A DNA stretch of 64,000 nt, taken from NCBI RefSeq assembly GCF_003865365.1, contig NZ_RQVR01000005.1, forward strand, positions 1 through 64,000. Direction: 5' to 3'. Under the pieces are notes generated by a model. The model had not been told where the DNA came from and did not search any database. It saw only the letters and a program-made list of their open reading frames with translations. The stretch is from Flavobacterium macacae. GTDB lineage: Bacteria; Bacteroidota; Bacteroidia; Flavobacteriales; Flavobacteriaceae. Within the stretch, counting starts at the first letter, position 1. The number at the start of each line of letters is the position of its first letter. Made by a program: the position numbers and the translations under genes. Positions 7,239 through 16,855 of the stretch are shown here, one piece after another.

Positions 7239-9863
7239 ATGAAAATATTAAAAGTACAAGCCTTACGTGGCCCAAATATCTGGAGCGTACAGAGAAAAAA
7301 ATTAATCCAGATGCGTCTGGATTTGGAAGAAATGGAGCAATTCCCAACCAATAAAATTGATGGTTTTGGAGCAAGAATTGAAGCAATGTTTCCCACAATG
7401 TATGAGCACCGCTGTTCTGAAGGTGTTCCGGGTGGATTTTTCTCAAGAGTTGAAAGAGGAACTTGGATGGGGCACGTGATTGAACATATTGCTTTGGAAA
7501 TTCAGACTTTAGCCGGAATGGAAACTGGTTTTGGAAGAACCCGTGAAACCAAAACTTCAGGTATTTATAATGTAGTGTTCAGTTATACCGAAGAAAATGT
7601 CGGACTTTTTGCTGCAGAATCTGCTGTGGCCATTGCCGAAGCTTTGATTGCAGGAACCGAATATGACTTGGAAGCGGACATTCAAAAAATGCGTGAAATC
7701 AGAGAGCGCGTCCGTCTCGGGCCAAGTACGGGTAGTATTGTTGAAGAAGCCGTAGCCAGAGATATTCCTTGGATCCGTTTAGGAACAAATTCCTTAGTAC
7801 AATTGGGTTACGGTATCAATCAAGTTCGTTTTCAAGCAACAATGACTGCAAAAACAAGCAGCATTGCCGTGGATATTGCTTGCAACAAAGAAGAAACAAA
7901 ACGAATGTTGAGCAATGCTTCCATTCCTGTGGCTGGTGGCGATATTTGTATGGATAATGAAGGTTTAGAAGAAACAATTAAAAAAATCGGCTTTCCAATT
8001 GTGATCAAACCTTTAGATGGAAACCATGGAAAAGGCGCTTCTATCAATGTAATGAATCTGGAAGACGCAAAAGAAGGGCTGATTTATGCCCAAAAATATA
8101 GCCGCCGCGTAATCGTAGAAAAATTTATAACCGGATTTGATTTTAGAGTTTTGGTTATCGATAATAAAATTGTTGCGGCAGCACAAAGAGTTCCTGCTCA
8201 CGTAAAAGGAAATGGAACGAATACCATTCAAGAATTAATTGATACTGAAAACGAAGATCCACGAAGAGGTTATGGTCACGAAAATGTATTAACAGAAATT
8301 ACTGTTGATCGCGACACCACTGATTTGTTGGAAAAAATGGGCTACAGCTTAGAAACCATTCCCAGAAAAGGTGAAATTGTATATTTAAAATCGACTGCCA
8401 ATTTAAGTACGGGCGGGACTTCTGTAGATGTGACTGATATGATGCATCCAGAAAACATCTTTTTATCTGAGCGAATCTCTAGGGTAATTGGCTTGGATAT
8501 TTGCGGGATCGATATAATGGCAGAAAATTTAACACAGCCTTTGAATGAAAATGGCGGTGTTATTTTAGAAGTAAATGCGGCTCCCGGATTCAGAATGCAT
8601 TTGGCTCCGTCAGAAGGTTTGCCCAGAAACGTTGCTGCGCCAGTAATTGACATGCTTTATCCTCCTGGAAAACCAAGCAGAATTCCGATAATTGCCGTTA
8701 CCGGAACCAACGGAAAAACGACTACAACACGACTTTTAGCACATATTGTAAAAAATAACGGTTATAAAGTAGGCTTTACCACTTCAGACGGAATCTACAT
8801 CCAGAACCACATGATGGAAAAAGGAGATACCACCGGACCTGTAAGTACAGAATATATTTTAAAAGATCCAACTGTTGAATTTGCTGTTCTAGAAACCGCC
8901 CGTGGCGGCATTCTTCGTTCTGGTTTGGGTTTCAGCCGTTGCGACATTGGAATAATAACCAATATTACTGCAGATCATTTAGGTTTAAATGATATCGACA
9001 ACCTTTCTGATTTGGCAAAAGTTAAAAAAACGGTGGTACGTAGCGTCAAAAAAGACGGTTGGGCCGTTTTAAATGCAGATGATGCGGAATGTATAAAAAT
9101 TGCTCCTGATTTAGATTGCAATGTCGCTTTTTTCAGTATGGACGAAGAAAACCCTTTGATCAAAAAATTAGGAAAAGAAGGAAAAATTGTTGCTGTTTAC
9201 GAAAATGGATACATCACAATTAAAAAAGGCGACTGGAAAATAAGAGTTGAGAAAGCGATGCACGTTCCATTGACTTTAGGCGGAAAAGCCCGATTTATGA
9301 TTTCAAATGTTTTGGCGGCCACCTTGGCTTCTTACTTATATGGATTCAAAACCGAAGACATCAGCCTTTCATTGCAAACATTTATTCCGAGTGTGGCACA
9401 GACTCCTGGAAGAATGAATATTTTTGAGTTCAAAAAATTCAAGGTTTTGATCGATTTTGCCCATAATCCTGCTGGCTATTTGGCAGTAGAAGATTATTTG
9501 AACAATATTGAGGCGACTAAAAAAATCGGAATTATTGCCGGAGTCGGTGACAGGCGCGATGAGGACATCAAAGAATGCGGTAGGGTTGCCGGAAGAATGT
9601 TTGACCATATCATCATCCGCCAAGAAAAATATTTGAGAGGAAGAACCGAAGAAGAAATCATTGATTTAATTCTTGAAGGAATTGAATCTTCTGGAAGAGA
9701 TATTACGTATGAAATTATTCCGAAGGAAACCGAAGCCATAAAGCATGCCATAAATAGCGCCGAAGAAGGTTCATTTATTACCGCTTTGAGCGATGTGGTA
9801 ACCAATGCCATTGAAATTGTACAACGTTATTTGGACAAAGAAAATGAAGAAACGTTGAGTTAA
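7239..9863 (+). CDS. cphA: Cyanophycin synthetase
   Basis: The enzyme builds cyanophycin by adding Asp to the backbone and Arg to each side chain using ATP. The 874-residue protein has the family layout: an N-terminal domain, a central ATP-grasp domain (about 220-470, ending in ILEVNAAPGFRMHL), and a C-terminal Mur-ligase-like domain with P-loop VTGTNGKTTTTRLL near 486-500. The start MKILKVQALRGPNIWSVQ at 7239 is typical of CphA. The frame stays open upstream to 7074, but that stretch is AT-rich and unlike the family. The stored polymer is a nitrogen, carbon and energy reserve. Confidence 0.96.
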   Translation: MKILKVQALRGPNIWSVQRKKLIQMRLDLEEMEQFPTNKIDGFGARIEAMFPTMYEHRCSEGVPGGFFSRVERGTWMGHVIEHIALEIQTLAGMETGFGRTRETKTSGIYNVVFSYTEENVGLFAAESAVAIAEALIAGTEYDLEADIQKMREIRERVRLGPSTGSIVEEAVARDIPWIRLGTNSLVQLGYGINQVRFQATMTAKTSSIAVDIACNKEETKRMLSNASIPVAGGDICMDNEGLEETIKKIGFPIVIKPLDGNHGKGASINVMNLEDAKEGLIYAQKYSRRVIVEKFITGFDFRVLVIDNKIVAAAQRVPAHVKGNGTNTIQELIDTENEDPRRGYGHENVLTEITVDRDTTDLLEKMGYSLETIPRKGEIVYLKSTANLSTGGTSVDVTDMMHPENIFLSERISRVIGLDICGIDIMAENLTQPLNENGGVILEVNAAPGFRMHLAPSEGLPRNVAAPVIDMLYPPGKPSRIPIIAVTGTNGKTTTTRLLAHIVKNNGYKVGFTTSDGIYIQNHMMEKGDTTGPVSTEYILKDPTVEFAVLETARGGILRSGLGFSRCDIGIITNITADHLGLNDIDNLSDLAKVKKTVVRSVKKDGWAVLNADDAECIKIAPDLDCNVAFFSMDEENPLIKKLGKEGKIVAVYENGYITIKKGDWKIRVEKAMHVPLTLGGKARFMISNVLAATLASYLYGFKTEDISLSLQTFIPSVAQTPGRMNIFEFKKFKVLIDFAHNPAGYLAVEDYLNNIEATKKIGIIAGVGDRRDEDIKECGRVAGRMFDHIIIRQEKYLRGRTEEEIIDLILEGIESSGRDITYEIIPKETEAIKHAINSAEEGSFITALSDVVTNAIEIVQRYLDKENEETLS

Positions 9864-9873
9864 TAGTGAAAAT

Positions 9874-9906
9874 AAAAAAGGGCAATTTTAAAAATTGCCC
9901 TTTTTT
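9874..9906. terminator. Bidirectional terminator after cphA
   Basis: The stem AAAGGGCAATTTT / AAAATTGCCCTTT has A and T runs on both sides, between convergent genes. It overlaps the last bases of the minus-strand gene. Confidence 0.88.
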
Positions 9907-11167
9907 ATGTTTTCAATTTCTTTTTCTTCGCTGCCGGAAATAATACATTATTTAAAATCAACCGATAGCCCGGAGAATTGGGATGCAGGTCTAAAACCGT
10001 TGGCGCATCACCCACTCGATGCTGGTAATCTTCAGGATCATGACCGCCAAAATAAGTAAACATTCCTTTTCCTTTGGTTCCGTGAATGTATCTTGCTTCA
10101 TTATTCACTTTATTTTCGCCCATTACCAATACATTTGACTTAATTCGATTGCTGTCAAAAGAAGTAGTCTGTCCCATAAATCCTTTGATCAATTGCGTAT
10201 GATTTTGACAAAGCATACTCGGAATCGGGTCCCATTTTGCAGAATAATCCATCAGGGTAAAATAATCTTTATCTGGCATAATCATTCTTTTCATGGTCAT
10301 GTCAATATCTGAAAATTCATAAACTATCGGATTTCGTTCTAAAATATAATCTTTAAAAGCAAAGCTGTTGTTATAATCAATTTTTGATTGGTAATTCCCT
10401 TCGCTTTCGTCGCCATCAAACATCGGTTCGCAAATATCAACACCTTCGGCCGCCAAAGCAATATCAAAACTGTCCGTTGCCGAACACATTGCAAACATAA
10501 AGCCGCCACCGATTACAAAATCCCTGATTTTTTTCGCTACCGCTAATTTTTCTTCGGACACTTTGCTGTAGCCTAACTTTTTAGCCAACGCTTCTGCTTC
10601 TTTTTTTTGCTCAATATACCATGGCGCATTTCTGTAAGCTCCGAAAAATTTTCCATATTGACCCGTAAAATCTTCGTGGTGTAAATGCAGCCAATCGTAT
10701 AAAAGCAAGCCGTCTGATAAAACTTCCTCATCATATATAGGAGTAAATGGAATTTCTGCATACGTCAGGACCAAAGTCACGGCATCGTCCCAAGGCTGTT
10801 TTCCTTTTGGAGTGTAAACTGCTATCTTTGGCGCTTTTTCAAGAACAACAGTTTCCATATTTTGTGACGGACTGCTTATTTCATCCAAAATAGAATTGGT
10901 CTGGCTGTCTGATAAAAGTTCAAAATTGACACCTCTGATCTGGCATTCTTTTCTGATTTCTGGAGCATCGGGCAGAAGAAAAGAACCACCACGGTAATTC
11001 AAAAGCCAGCTTACTTTAAATTGCTTTTCTAAAGACCAATACGTTATTCCGTAGGCTTTTAGGTGATTTTGCTGTGAGCTTTCATCCATCGGAAGCAATA
11101 TAAAAGAAGCCCAAGAAGGAATAGAAACTAAGAAAAATAAAAATATATAAGATAATTTTTTACGCAT
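9905..11167 (-). CDS. Secreted conserved protein of unknown function
   Basis: This 420-residue protein has an N-terminal signal peptide (MRKKLSYIFLFFLVSIPSWA). Bacteroidota proteins like this one are, as I recall, often labelled asparagine synthetase B, but I see no glutaminase Cys2 start and no ATP-pyrophosphatase SGGxDS motif, so that label is not supported. The segment GGGFMFAMCSATDSFDIALA and the GMFTYFGGHDPEDYQH segment near the end recall the glutamine-amidotransferase-like fold used by ThuA-type proteins; this is inference. It sits convergent with cphA across a shared terminator, so a link to cyanophycin metabolism is not shown. Confidence 0.7.
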   Translation of the reverse strand: MRKKLSYIFLFFLVSIPSWASFILLPMDESSQQNHLKAYGITYWSLEKQFKVSWLLNYRGGSFLLPDAPEIRKECQIRGVNFELLSDSQTNSILDEISSPSQNMETVVLEKAPKIAVYTPKGKQPWDDAVTLVLTYAEIPFTPIYDEEVLSDGLLLYDWLHLHHEDFTGQYGKFFGAYRNAPWYIEQKKEAEALAKKLGYSKVSEEKLAVAKKIRDFVIGGGFMFAMCSATDSFDIALAAEGVDICEPMFDGDESEGNYQSKIDYNNSFAFKDYILERNPIVYEFSDIDMTMKRMIMPDKDYFTLMDYSAKWDPIPSMLCQNHTQLIKGFMGQTTSFDSNRIKSNVLVMGENKVNNEARYIHGTKGKGMFTYFGGHDPEDYQHRVGDAPTVLDLHPNSPGYRLILNNVLFPAAKKKKLKT

Positions 11168-11320
11168 TCTAAAAATTTTTAAGCGTCACAAATTGTTGAT
11201 GCTCTTGTCAAAGATAACGGTTTTTGACAATGTAAATTATAAAAATTAATCACTTAAAATAGAAAAGGGGTCTAATTAGAAAAAAGATTCCCATATTTTT
11301 GGAAATAAAAATATAATCGT

Positions 11321-11334
11321 AATATTGCAATATT
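11321..11334. promoter_or_regulatory. Probable ArsR operator 1
   Basis: AATATTGCAATATT is a perfect 14-base palindrome, 11 bases before the arsR start codon. It overlaps a TAATATTG sequence that may be the -7 element. A near match recurs at 11689-11702. Confidence 0.65.
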
Positions 11335-11345
11335 AAAATATTAGT

Positions 11346-11672
11346 ATGGGAGCCTCAAAAACAGAACACTTTACAGCACACCAAAACCAAATTGCTACAA
11401 TAGCCAAAGCATTAGGACATCCTGCAAGAGTCGCAATAATTGAATATTTATTAAGTGTAGATACTTGCATTTGTGGTGATATCGTAAATGAACTGCCATT
11501 GGCACAACCCACCGTTTCACAACATTTGAAAGAATTGAAAAACGCTGGACTTATAAAAGGAAGCATCGATGGAAATGCTATTTGCTACTGTATCGATGAG
11601 CATGCGTTTGAGATTCTTAAAAATTATTTTTCAATGATTGTTACTTCAGCAGCAAAACAAAAATGTGGTTAG
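11346..11672 (+). CDS. arsR: ArsR-family metalloregulator
   Basis: This is a 108-residue winged-helix repressor. It starts with the dimer helix region, then ALGHPARVAIIEYLL, the metal-site-like DTCICGDIV with Cys41 and Cys43, and the recognition helix AQPTVSQHLKELKNAGLI. A second pair of cysteines lies near 80-82 (CYC). Family knowledge: As(III) or Sb(III) binding to such cysteines releases DNA. It is the first gene of a four-gene arsenic operon. The palindromes before and after it suggest autorepression and separate control of the downstream genes. Confidence 0.93.
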   Translation: MGASKTEHFTAHQNQIATIAKALGHPARVAIIEYLLSVDTCICGDIVNELPLAQPTVSQHLKELKNAGLIKGSIDGNAICYCIDEHAFEILKNYFSMIVTSAAKQKCG

Positions 11673-11688
11673 GATTTTTTAACTAAAA

Positions 11689-11702
11689 AATATCGCAATA
11701 TA
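11689..11702. promoter_or_regulatory. Probable ArsR operator 2
   Basis: AATATCGCAATATA matches operator 1 (AATATTGCAATATT) at 12 of 14 positions. It lies between arsR and the DUF6428 gene, 15 bases before that gene's ATG, so an internal regulated promoter is possible. Confidence 0.55.
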
Positions 11703-11717
11703 TAAATTAATAGAATT

Positions 11718-12167
11718 ATGAAATTATCCCAAATTAAAGAGATTTTGCCAAATTTAAAAAATGTAGTATTTCAATTGGAAAACGGAAAAATTGTACCCGA
11801 ACATTTTCACGTGACCGAAGTAGGACAAATAACTAAAAACTTCATTGACTGCGGTGGCGTAATTCGCAAAGAAAACGCTGTAAGCTTCCAATTGTGGAAC
11901 GCTGACGATTTTGAACACCGGTTAAAACCGAAAAAACTGTTGAATATCATCAAGCTTTCCGAAGATAAATTGGGTATTGAAGATTCAGAAATTGAAGTGG
12001 AATACCAATCAGAAACTATTGGGAAATATGATTTAGAATTCGATGGGAAAAATTTTATTCTAAAAAACAAAACGACAGCTTGTTTGGCACAAGATGCTTG
12101 CGGTATTTCTGAAAATAAAATTACAAAAAAATCTTCTGATTGCGCTCCAAATTCAGGTTGCTGCTAA
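11718..12167 (+). CDS. DUF6428-like protein in arsenic operon
   Basis: This 149-residue protein starts MKLSQIKEILPNLKNVVFQL and contains IVPEHFHVTEVGQITKNFID, which I recognise as the DUF6428 family; no biochemical function is known to me. The C-terminal 30 residues hold five cysteines, CLAQDAC followed later by DCAPNSGCC. A Cys-rich tail in an arsenic operon suggests arsenite or metal binding, but that is inference. The gene starts 45 bases after arsR, behind the second operator-like palindrome, and 16 bases before the phosphatase-like gene. Confidence 0.8.
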   Translation: MKLSQIKEILPNLKNVVFQLENGKIVPEHFHVTEVGQITKNFIDCGGVIRKENAVSFQLWNADDFEHRLKPKKLLNIIKLSEDKLGIEDSEIEVEYQSETIGKYDLEFDGKNFILKNKTTACLAQDACGISENKITKKSSDCAPNSGCC

Positions 12168-12183
12168 CATTAAAAAAATCATC

Positions 12184-12789
12184 ATGTATCCAAAATTGTC
12201 TGAAACTATAGATTACATAAAATCTTCTACTATTAACAAAAGCCGCAAAGAGATTTTGCAACCTTTAATAGACTATATCAAACAAAATAAAAACTTGCCC
12301 ACAAATATCAATTTTATTTGCACTCATAATTCTAGAAGAAGTCATTTGTGTCAAATTTGGGCGCAGGTAGCGGCAGATTTTTATGGCATAGCTGAAGTAA
12401 ATTGCTTTTCTGGCGGGACTGAAGAAACAGAACTGTTTCCGAAAGTTGCCGCCACTTTACGAGAGCAAGGTTTTGAAATTGAGAAAATATCCAGTCAATC
12501 AAATCCTGTTTATGGAATTAAGTTCGGCGAAAATAATTTGCCCATCATTGGGTTTTCAAAAAAGTACGATCATTTTTTTAATCCGGCTTCGAGATTTGTT
12601 GCAATTATGACTTGTTCTCAAGCTGACGTTGGCTGTCCATTTATTGCGGGCGCTGAAAAACGCATTCCAATTACATTTGAAGATCCAAAAATTTCAGATG
12701 GATTACCAAATCAACACGAGGTTTATACCAACCGTAGCTTAGAAATTGCTTCTGAAATGTTTTATGTTTTCTCACAAATTAAAAAATAA
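12184..12789 (+). CDS. Low-molecular-weight phosphatase-fold arsenate reductase
   Basis: This 201-residue protein has the CX5R phosphate/arsenate loop CTHNSRR, with Cys46 as nucleophile, in the context INFICTHNSRRSHLCQIWA. Later MTCSQADVGCPFIAGAEKR supplies further cysteines, and FEDPKISDG resembles the DP motif of the family. In this context it most likely reduces arsenate to arsenite for export by the next gene. A protein tyrosine phosphatase role cannot be excluded. The ATG at 12184 (MYPKLSETID) is chosen because the longer open frame overlaps the upstream gene. It ends 3 bases before acr3. Confidence 0.88.
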   Translation: MYPKLSETIDYIKSSTINKSRKEILQPLIDYIKQNKNLPTNINFICTHNSRRSHLCQIWAQVAADFYGIAEVNCFSGGTEETELFPKVAATLREQGFEIEKISSQSNPVYGIKFGENNLPIIGFSKKYDHFFNPASRFVAIMTCSQADVGCPFIAGAEKRIPITFEDPKISDGLPNQHEVYTNRSLEIASEMFYVFSQIKK

Positions 12790-12792
12790 AGA

Positions 12793-13830
12793 ATGCAACC
12801 AAAATTAAAATTTTTAGACCGATACCTTACCCTTTGGATATTTTTGGCGATGGCAATTGGCATTGGCTTAGGCTATTTATTTCCAGAAATTTCAAATAGC
12901 ACAGATAAATTATCCTCTGGAACTACAAACATTCCGCTAGCCATCGGATTAATCTTAATGATGTATCCGCCTTTGACAAAAGTCGATTATTCTTTGCTTC
13001 CGCATGCTTTTAAGGACAAAAAAGTGATCAGCATTTCATTATTATTGAACTGGATTATAGGTCCGATTTTAATGTTTGCGCTGGCCATTTTATTTTTACG
13101 AGATGAGCCTGATTATATGATCGGTTTAATTTTAATTGGCTTGGCAAGATGCATTGCTATGGTGATTGTGTGGAACGATCTAGCCAAAGGAAATAGAGAA
13201 TATGCGGCAGTCTTAATAGCTTTAAACAGCATTTTCCAAGTTATAAGCTATAGCTTTTTTGTATGGCTTTTTATTAATTTCCTTCCAAAAAAGCTAGGTT
13301 TGGCAAATTTCAATATTAATGTATCCATGCAAGATGTGACTGAAAGCGTCTTGATTTATTTAGGAATTCCTTTCTTAATGGGATTTTTAACGCGATATAT
13401 TTTAGTAAAAACTAAAGGAATTGAATGGTACAATCGAAAATTCATTCCGAAAATTTCACCGATTACCTTATACGCATTGCTGTTTACCATTGTTCTGATG
13501 TTTAGCCTAAAAGGAGACAAAATCGTTGAATTGCCAGGGGATGTAATCAAAGTCGGTGCGCCGCTTGTCGTATATTTTGTCATGATGTTTTTGATAAGTT
13601 TTTTTATAAACAAATCAATGAAAGTACCTTATGATAAAAATGCCTCGATTGCATTTACGGCAACCGGAAACAATTTTGAATTGGCTATTGCGGTTTCGAT
13701 TGCGGTTTTCGGCATCCATTCGCCGCAAGCTTTTGTCGGTGTAATTGGCCCTTTGGTCGAAGTGCCCGTACTAATTTTATTGGTAAAAATTAGTTTATGG
13801 TTAAAGAAAAAATATTATCCTTCAAATTAA
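12793..13830 (+). CDS. acr3: ACR3-family arsenite exporter
   Basis: This 345-residue inner-membrane protein has about ten transmembrane segments. It has the ACR3 features [11 protein letters not shown] near 55-67 and a cysteine in [18 protein letters not shown] near 120, the conserved cysteine needed for As(III) transport in characterised homologues. [20 protein letters not shown] near the end is also typical. It is the last gene of the arsenic operon, followed by a terminator shared with dnaB. Confidence 0.93.
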   Translation: MQPKLKFLDRYLTLWIFLAMAIGIGLGYLFPEISNSTDKLSSGTTNIPLAIGLILMMYPPLTKVDYSLLPHAFKDKKVISISLLLNWIIGPILMFALAILFLRDEPDYMIGLILIGLARCIAMVIVWNDLAKGNREYAAVLIALNSIFQVISYSFFVWLFINFLPKKLGLANFNINVSMQDVTESVLIYLGIPFLMGFLTRYILVKTKGIEWYNRKFIPKISPITLYALLFTIVLMFSLKGDKIVELPGDVIKVGAPLVVYFVMMFLISFFINKSMKVPYDKNASIAFTATGNNFELAIAVSIAVFGIHSPQAFVGVIGPLVEVPVLILLVKISLWLKKKYYPSN

Positions 13831-13837
13831 ATTGAGC

Positions 13838-13866
13838 AAAAAAAATCCGCCACTGGCGGATTTTTC
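13838..13866. terminator. Terminator between acr3 and dnaB
   Basis: The stem AAATCCGCCA / TGGCGGATTT has a very short CT loop. It has an A run on the left and a T run on the right, so it can serve both convergent genes. Confidence 0.88.
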
Positions 13867-13903
13867 TATTACAATTTCAACATTGGATCTCTTACTATCT
13901 CAA

Positions 13904-15445
13904 TTAAAACGGAACATCGCTGTCATCGTCAATACTGTTCATATTGCTTCCGAAAGCATCATTCGCTGATGGAAGATTTTTGGTCAAGAAAGGCGCATCC
14001 ATATTCATCTTTGACGGTAAATCATCAAAAGAAGTTCCGTATTCATCAAGATTGTCGAACTTACCGAGATTTCCGATGAACTTCAATCTTACGTTCTCCA
14101 AACTACCATTTCTGTGTTTGGCGATGATAAATTCAGCCTGGCCTTCTGTCGGCGAATGCTCATCATCATCCCATTCATCAATCTTGTAATATTCTGGACG
14201 GTAAATAAACGAAACGATATCGGCATCCTGCTCAATCGCTCCAGATTCACGAAGGTCAGAAAGCAAAGGCCTTTTGCTCGATCCACGCGTTTCAACCGCA
14301 CGAGATAGTTGCGAAAGGGCAATAACGGGCACGCTTAATTCTTTGGCCAAGGCTTTTAAATTTCGGGAAATGGTAGAAATTTCCTGCTCACGATTTCCGC
14401 CACCTTTGCCGTTGCCGCCCGCAGTCATCAACTGGAGGTAATCGACAATAATTAATTTGATGCCATATTGCGATGCCAGACGGCGTGATTTTGCACGCAA
14501 GTCAAAAATTGAAAGCGACGGCGTATCATCAATATATAAAGGCGCTTTTTCTAAGTTTTTTACTTTGATGCTTAATTGCTCCCACTCGTGTTTTTCTAAT
14601 TTGCCCGTTCTTAATTTTTCAGAAGAAAGTCCGGTTTCCGAAGAAATCAAACGTGTAATCAACTGCACTGAAGACATCTCCAGTGAAAATAAAGCAACCG
14701 GGTGGCCAAAATCAATGGAAATATTTCGAGCCATCGAAAGTACGAAGGCCGTCTTACCCATACCCGGACGTGCCGCAATAATAATCAAATCAGAAGGCTG
14801 CCATCCTGAAGTCACTTTGTCTAATTTGTCAAAACCTGTGGCAACACCGCTCAAGCCTTCTTTTCCGGCAATTTCTTCAATTCTCTTTTTTGCTTGGATT
14901 ACCAAACTTTGAGCCGTTTCAGAACTGCGCTTGATATTTCCCTGCGTAACTTCATATAACTTTGACTCGGCTTTGTCAAGCAGGTCAAAAACGTCAGTGG
15001 CTTCATCATACGACTCTTCAATGATTTCTGAAGAAATTTTAATCAAGCTTCTTTGGATAAATTTTTGAAGAATAATCCGCGAGTGAAACTCAATGTGTGC
15101 CGAAGACGAAATCTTTTGCGTCAGCTGGATCAGATAAAAATCCCCTCCAGATAAATCTAATTTTGCCGTTCTTCTCAACTGCGCCGAAACTGTTAATAAG
15201 TCAACAGGCTGCGAATCGTTGAAAAGTGTGACGATGGCTTCAAAAATATGTTTGTGTGCGTCTTTGTAAAATGCGTCGGGCTGCAAAATATCGATTACCT
15301 CGTCCACCCCTTTTTTATCAATCATCATCGCTCCTAAAACGGCCTCCTCCAAATCGATGGCTTGTGGCGGGAGTTTTCCTTTTTCGAGATTGATTATCGT
15401 AGTTTTATCTACTCTAATGGGGTTTATATTCTTGAGATTTTCCAT
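13904..15445 (-). CDS. dnaB: Replicative DNA helicase DnaB
   Basis: This hexameric helicase unwinds DNA at the replication fork. The protein has 513 residues. The N-terminal DnaB domain starts LPPQAIDLEEAVLGAMMIDK (about 26-45). The RecA-like C-terminal domain has Walker A ARPGMGKTA at 225-233, Walker B LIIVDYLQLM, and the SQLSRAVETR and DLRESGAIEQDADI motifs. The last 60 residues are acidic and low complexity. No intein is present. The neighbouring arsenic operon is convergent. Confidence 0.97.
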   Translation of the reverse strand: MENLKNINPIRVDKTTIINLEKGKLPPQAIDLEEAVLGAMMIDKKGVDEVIDILQPDAFYKDAHKHIFEAIVTLFNDSQPVDLLTVSAQLRRTAKLDLSGGDFYLIQLTQKISSSAHIEFHSRIILQKFIQRSLIKISSEIIEESYDEATDVFDLLDKAESKLYEVTQGNIKRSSETAQSLVIQAKKRIEEIAGKEGLSGVATGFDKLDKVTSGWQPSDLIIIAARPGMGKTAFVLSMARNISIDFGHPVALFSLEMSSVQLITRLISSETGLSSEKLRTGKLEKHEWEQLSIKVKNLEKAPLYIDDTPSLSIFDLRAKSRRLASQYGIKLIIVDYLQLMTAGGNGKGGGNREQEISTISRNLKALAKELSVPVIALSQLSRAVETRGSSKRPLLSDLRESGAIEQDADIVSFIYRPEYYKIDEWDDDEHSPTEGQAEFIIAKHRNGSLENVRLKFIGNLGKFDNLDEYGTSFDDLPSKMNMDAPFLTKNLPSANDAFGSNMNSIDDDSDVPF

Positions 15446-15532
15446 AGTGCGAAAGTAGCTAAAAAATAGAAAAGATAACTCTTGACTTGTTAGCTTGTTT
15501 TGTTTATAAGTAATGATTTTTTGTTGATAACC

Positions 15533-15568
15533 AAAAAAAAATCCGAAACCACAAGGGCTTCGGATTTA
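15533..15568 (-). terminator. Terminator of accA
   Basis: On the minus strand the stem AAATCCGAA / TTCGGATTT is followed by a run of T residues, just after the accA stop. Confidence 0.85.
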
Positions 15569-15586
15569 GTATCTGTCTGTAAAGAA

Positions 15587-16540
15587 CTATTCTTTGAATT
15601 CGCCCATTTTACTGTATTTGTCCATTCTTTTGGCCACTAAATCAGCTGTTGATAAGTCTTTCAATTCATTATATCCTTTTAGGATGTATTTTTCAACGGC
15701 TGTGAAAGCAGTTTCTCTGTCATAATGTGCTCCACCAAGTGGTTCTGGAATAATATCATCGATCAACTTTTGCTTTTTCATATCAAAAGAAGTCAATTTC
15801 AATGCATCAGCAGCCTGTTCTTTGTATTCCCAGCTTCTCCATAAAATAGAAGAGCAAGACTCTGGAGAAATAACAGAATACCATGTGTTTTCCATCATGT
15901 ACACTTTATCTCCAACACCAATTCCAAGTGCGCCACCAGAAGCTCCCTCACCAACAATTACGGTAATGATTGGCACTTTTAAGCACATCATTTCAAAGAT
16001 ATTTCTTGCAATGGCTTCTCCTTGTCCTCTTTCTTCTGCTTCCAAACCTGGATAAGCTCCCGGAGTATCTACTAAAGTCACCACAGGAATTCCGAATTTC
16101 TCTGCCATTTTCATCAAACGCAATGCTTTTCGGTAGCCTTCAGGGTTTGCCATACCAAAGTTTCGGTACTGACGTGTTTTTGTATTAAACCCTTTTTGCT
16201 GGCCTACGATCATAAAAGACTGGCCGCCAATCTTCCCTAAACCGCCAATCATCGCTTTGTCGTCTTTAAAGTTTCTGTCTCCAAAAAGCTCTAAAAAGGT
16301 ATCGCCACATAAGGCGCGAACGTGATCCATCGTGTAAGGACGGCTTGGATGCCTTGACAGCTGCACGCGTTGCCAAGCAGTTAGGTTTTTATATATGTTT
16401 TTTTTAGTTTCTTCTAATTTCTTCTCGATTTGCTTGCAAGTATTAGACACATCAACATCTGATTCTGCTCCAATAATTTGGCATTTGTCTAACTGGTCTT
16501 CAAGTTCTTTTATTGGGAGTTCAAAATCTAAATATTCCAT
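15587..16540 (-). CDS. accA: Acetyl-CoA carboxylase carboxyltransferase subunit alpha
   Basis: The subunit works with AccD to transfer the carboxyl group from carboxybiotin to acetyl-CoA, the first step of fatty acid synthesis. The 317-residue protein is of family length and has the signature segments [27 protein letters not shown] sequence (here [14 protein letters not shown]), [20 protein letters not shown] and [24 protein letters not shown] (TATCTTTG on the coding strand) lies upstream at 16576-16583 as a likely -7 element. Confidence 0.97.
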   Translation of the reverse strand: MEYLDFELPIKELEDQLDKCQIIGAESDVDVSNTCKQIEKKLEETKKNIYKNLTAWQRVQLSRHPSRPYTMDHVRALCGDTFLELFGDRNFKDDKAMIGGLGKIGGQSFMIVGQQKGFNTKTRQYRNFGMANPEGYRKALRLMKMAEKFGIPVVTLVDTPGAYPGLEAEERGQGEAIARNIFEMMCLKVPIITVIVGEGASGGALGIGVGDKVYMMENTWYSVISPESCSSILWRSWEYKEQAADALKLTSFDMKKQKLIDDIIPEPLGGAHYDRETAFTAVEKYILKGYNELKDLSTADLVAKRMDKYSKMGEFKE

Positions 16541-16855
16541 AGGACTTGTGCATTTTTATTTTTTAGTTCGAAATGCAAAGATAGAATTTTCATTTTTAAA
16601 GTGAAGCGAAAAATCAAGATTTATGATCGAGATAAAATTTTATCTTTTTGCTGTTTTTTGTATGACAAAAAAAAACATAAACAAAGATGATCTGCCCTAC
16701 AAAAAAAAATTCTATTGACTTAAAAGGAGGTCTTTTTTTCAGAAAAGAGCCAGACATTCAAACCAATCTGTCTGTGTCCTTTCAGCTAAAAAATACAGGC
16801 GTAAGGAAATTAAATATCCCTGACAAAACCTACAACAATATAGGTTTTCTAAGCT
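16541..16855. other. Intergenic region with no recognisable gene
   Basis: This 315-base AT-rich stretch lies upstream of accA and downstream of the transporter gene. It contains the probable accA promoter near 16576. A 62-codon plus-strand ORF starts at 16687 but has no recognisable protein character and runs into the opposite-strand transporter gene. I see no RNA structure I can name. Confidence 0.6.
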
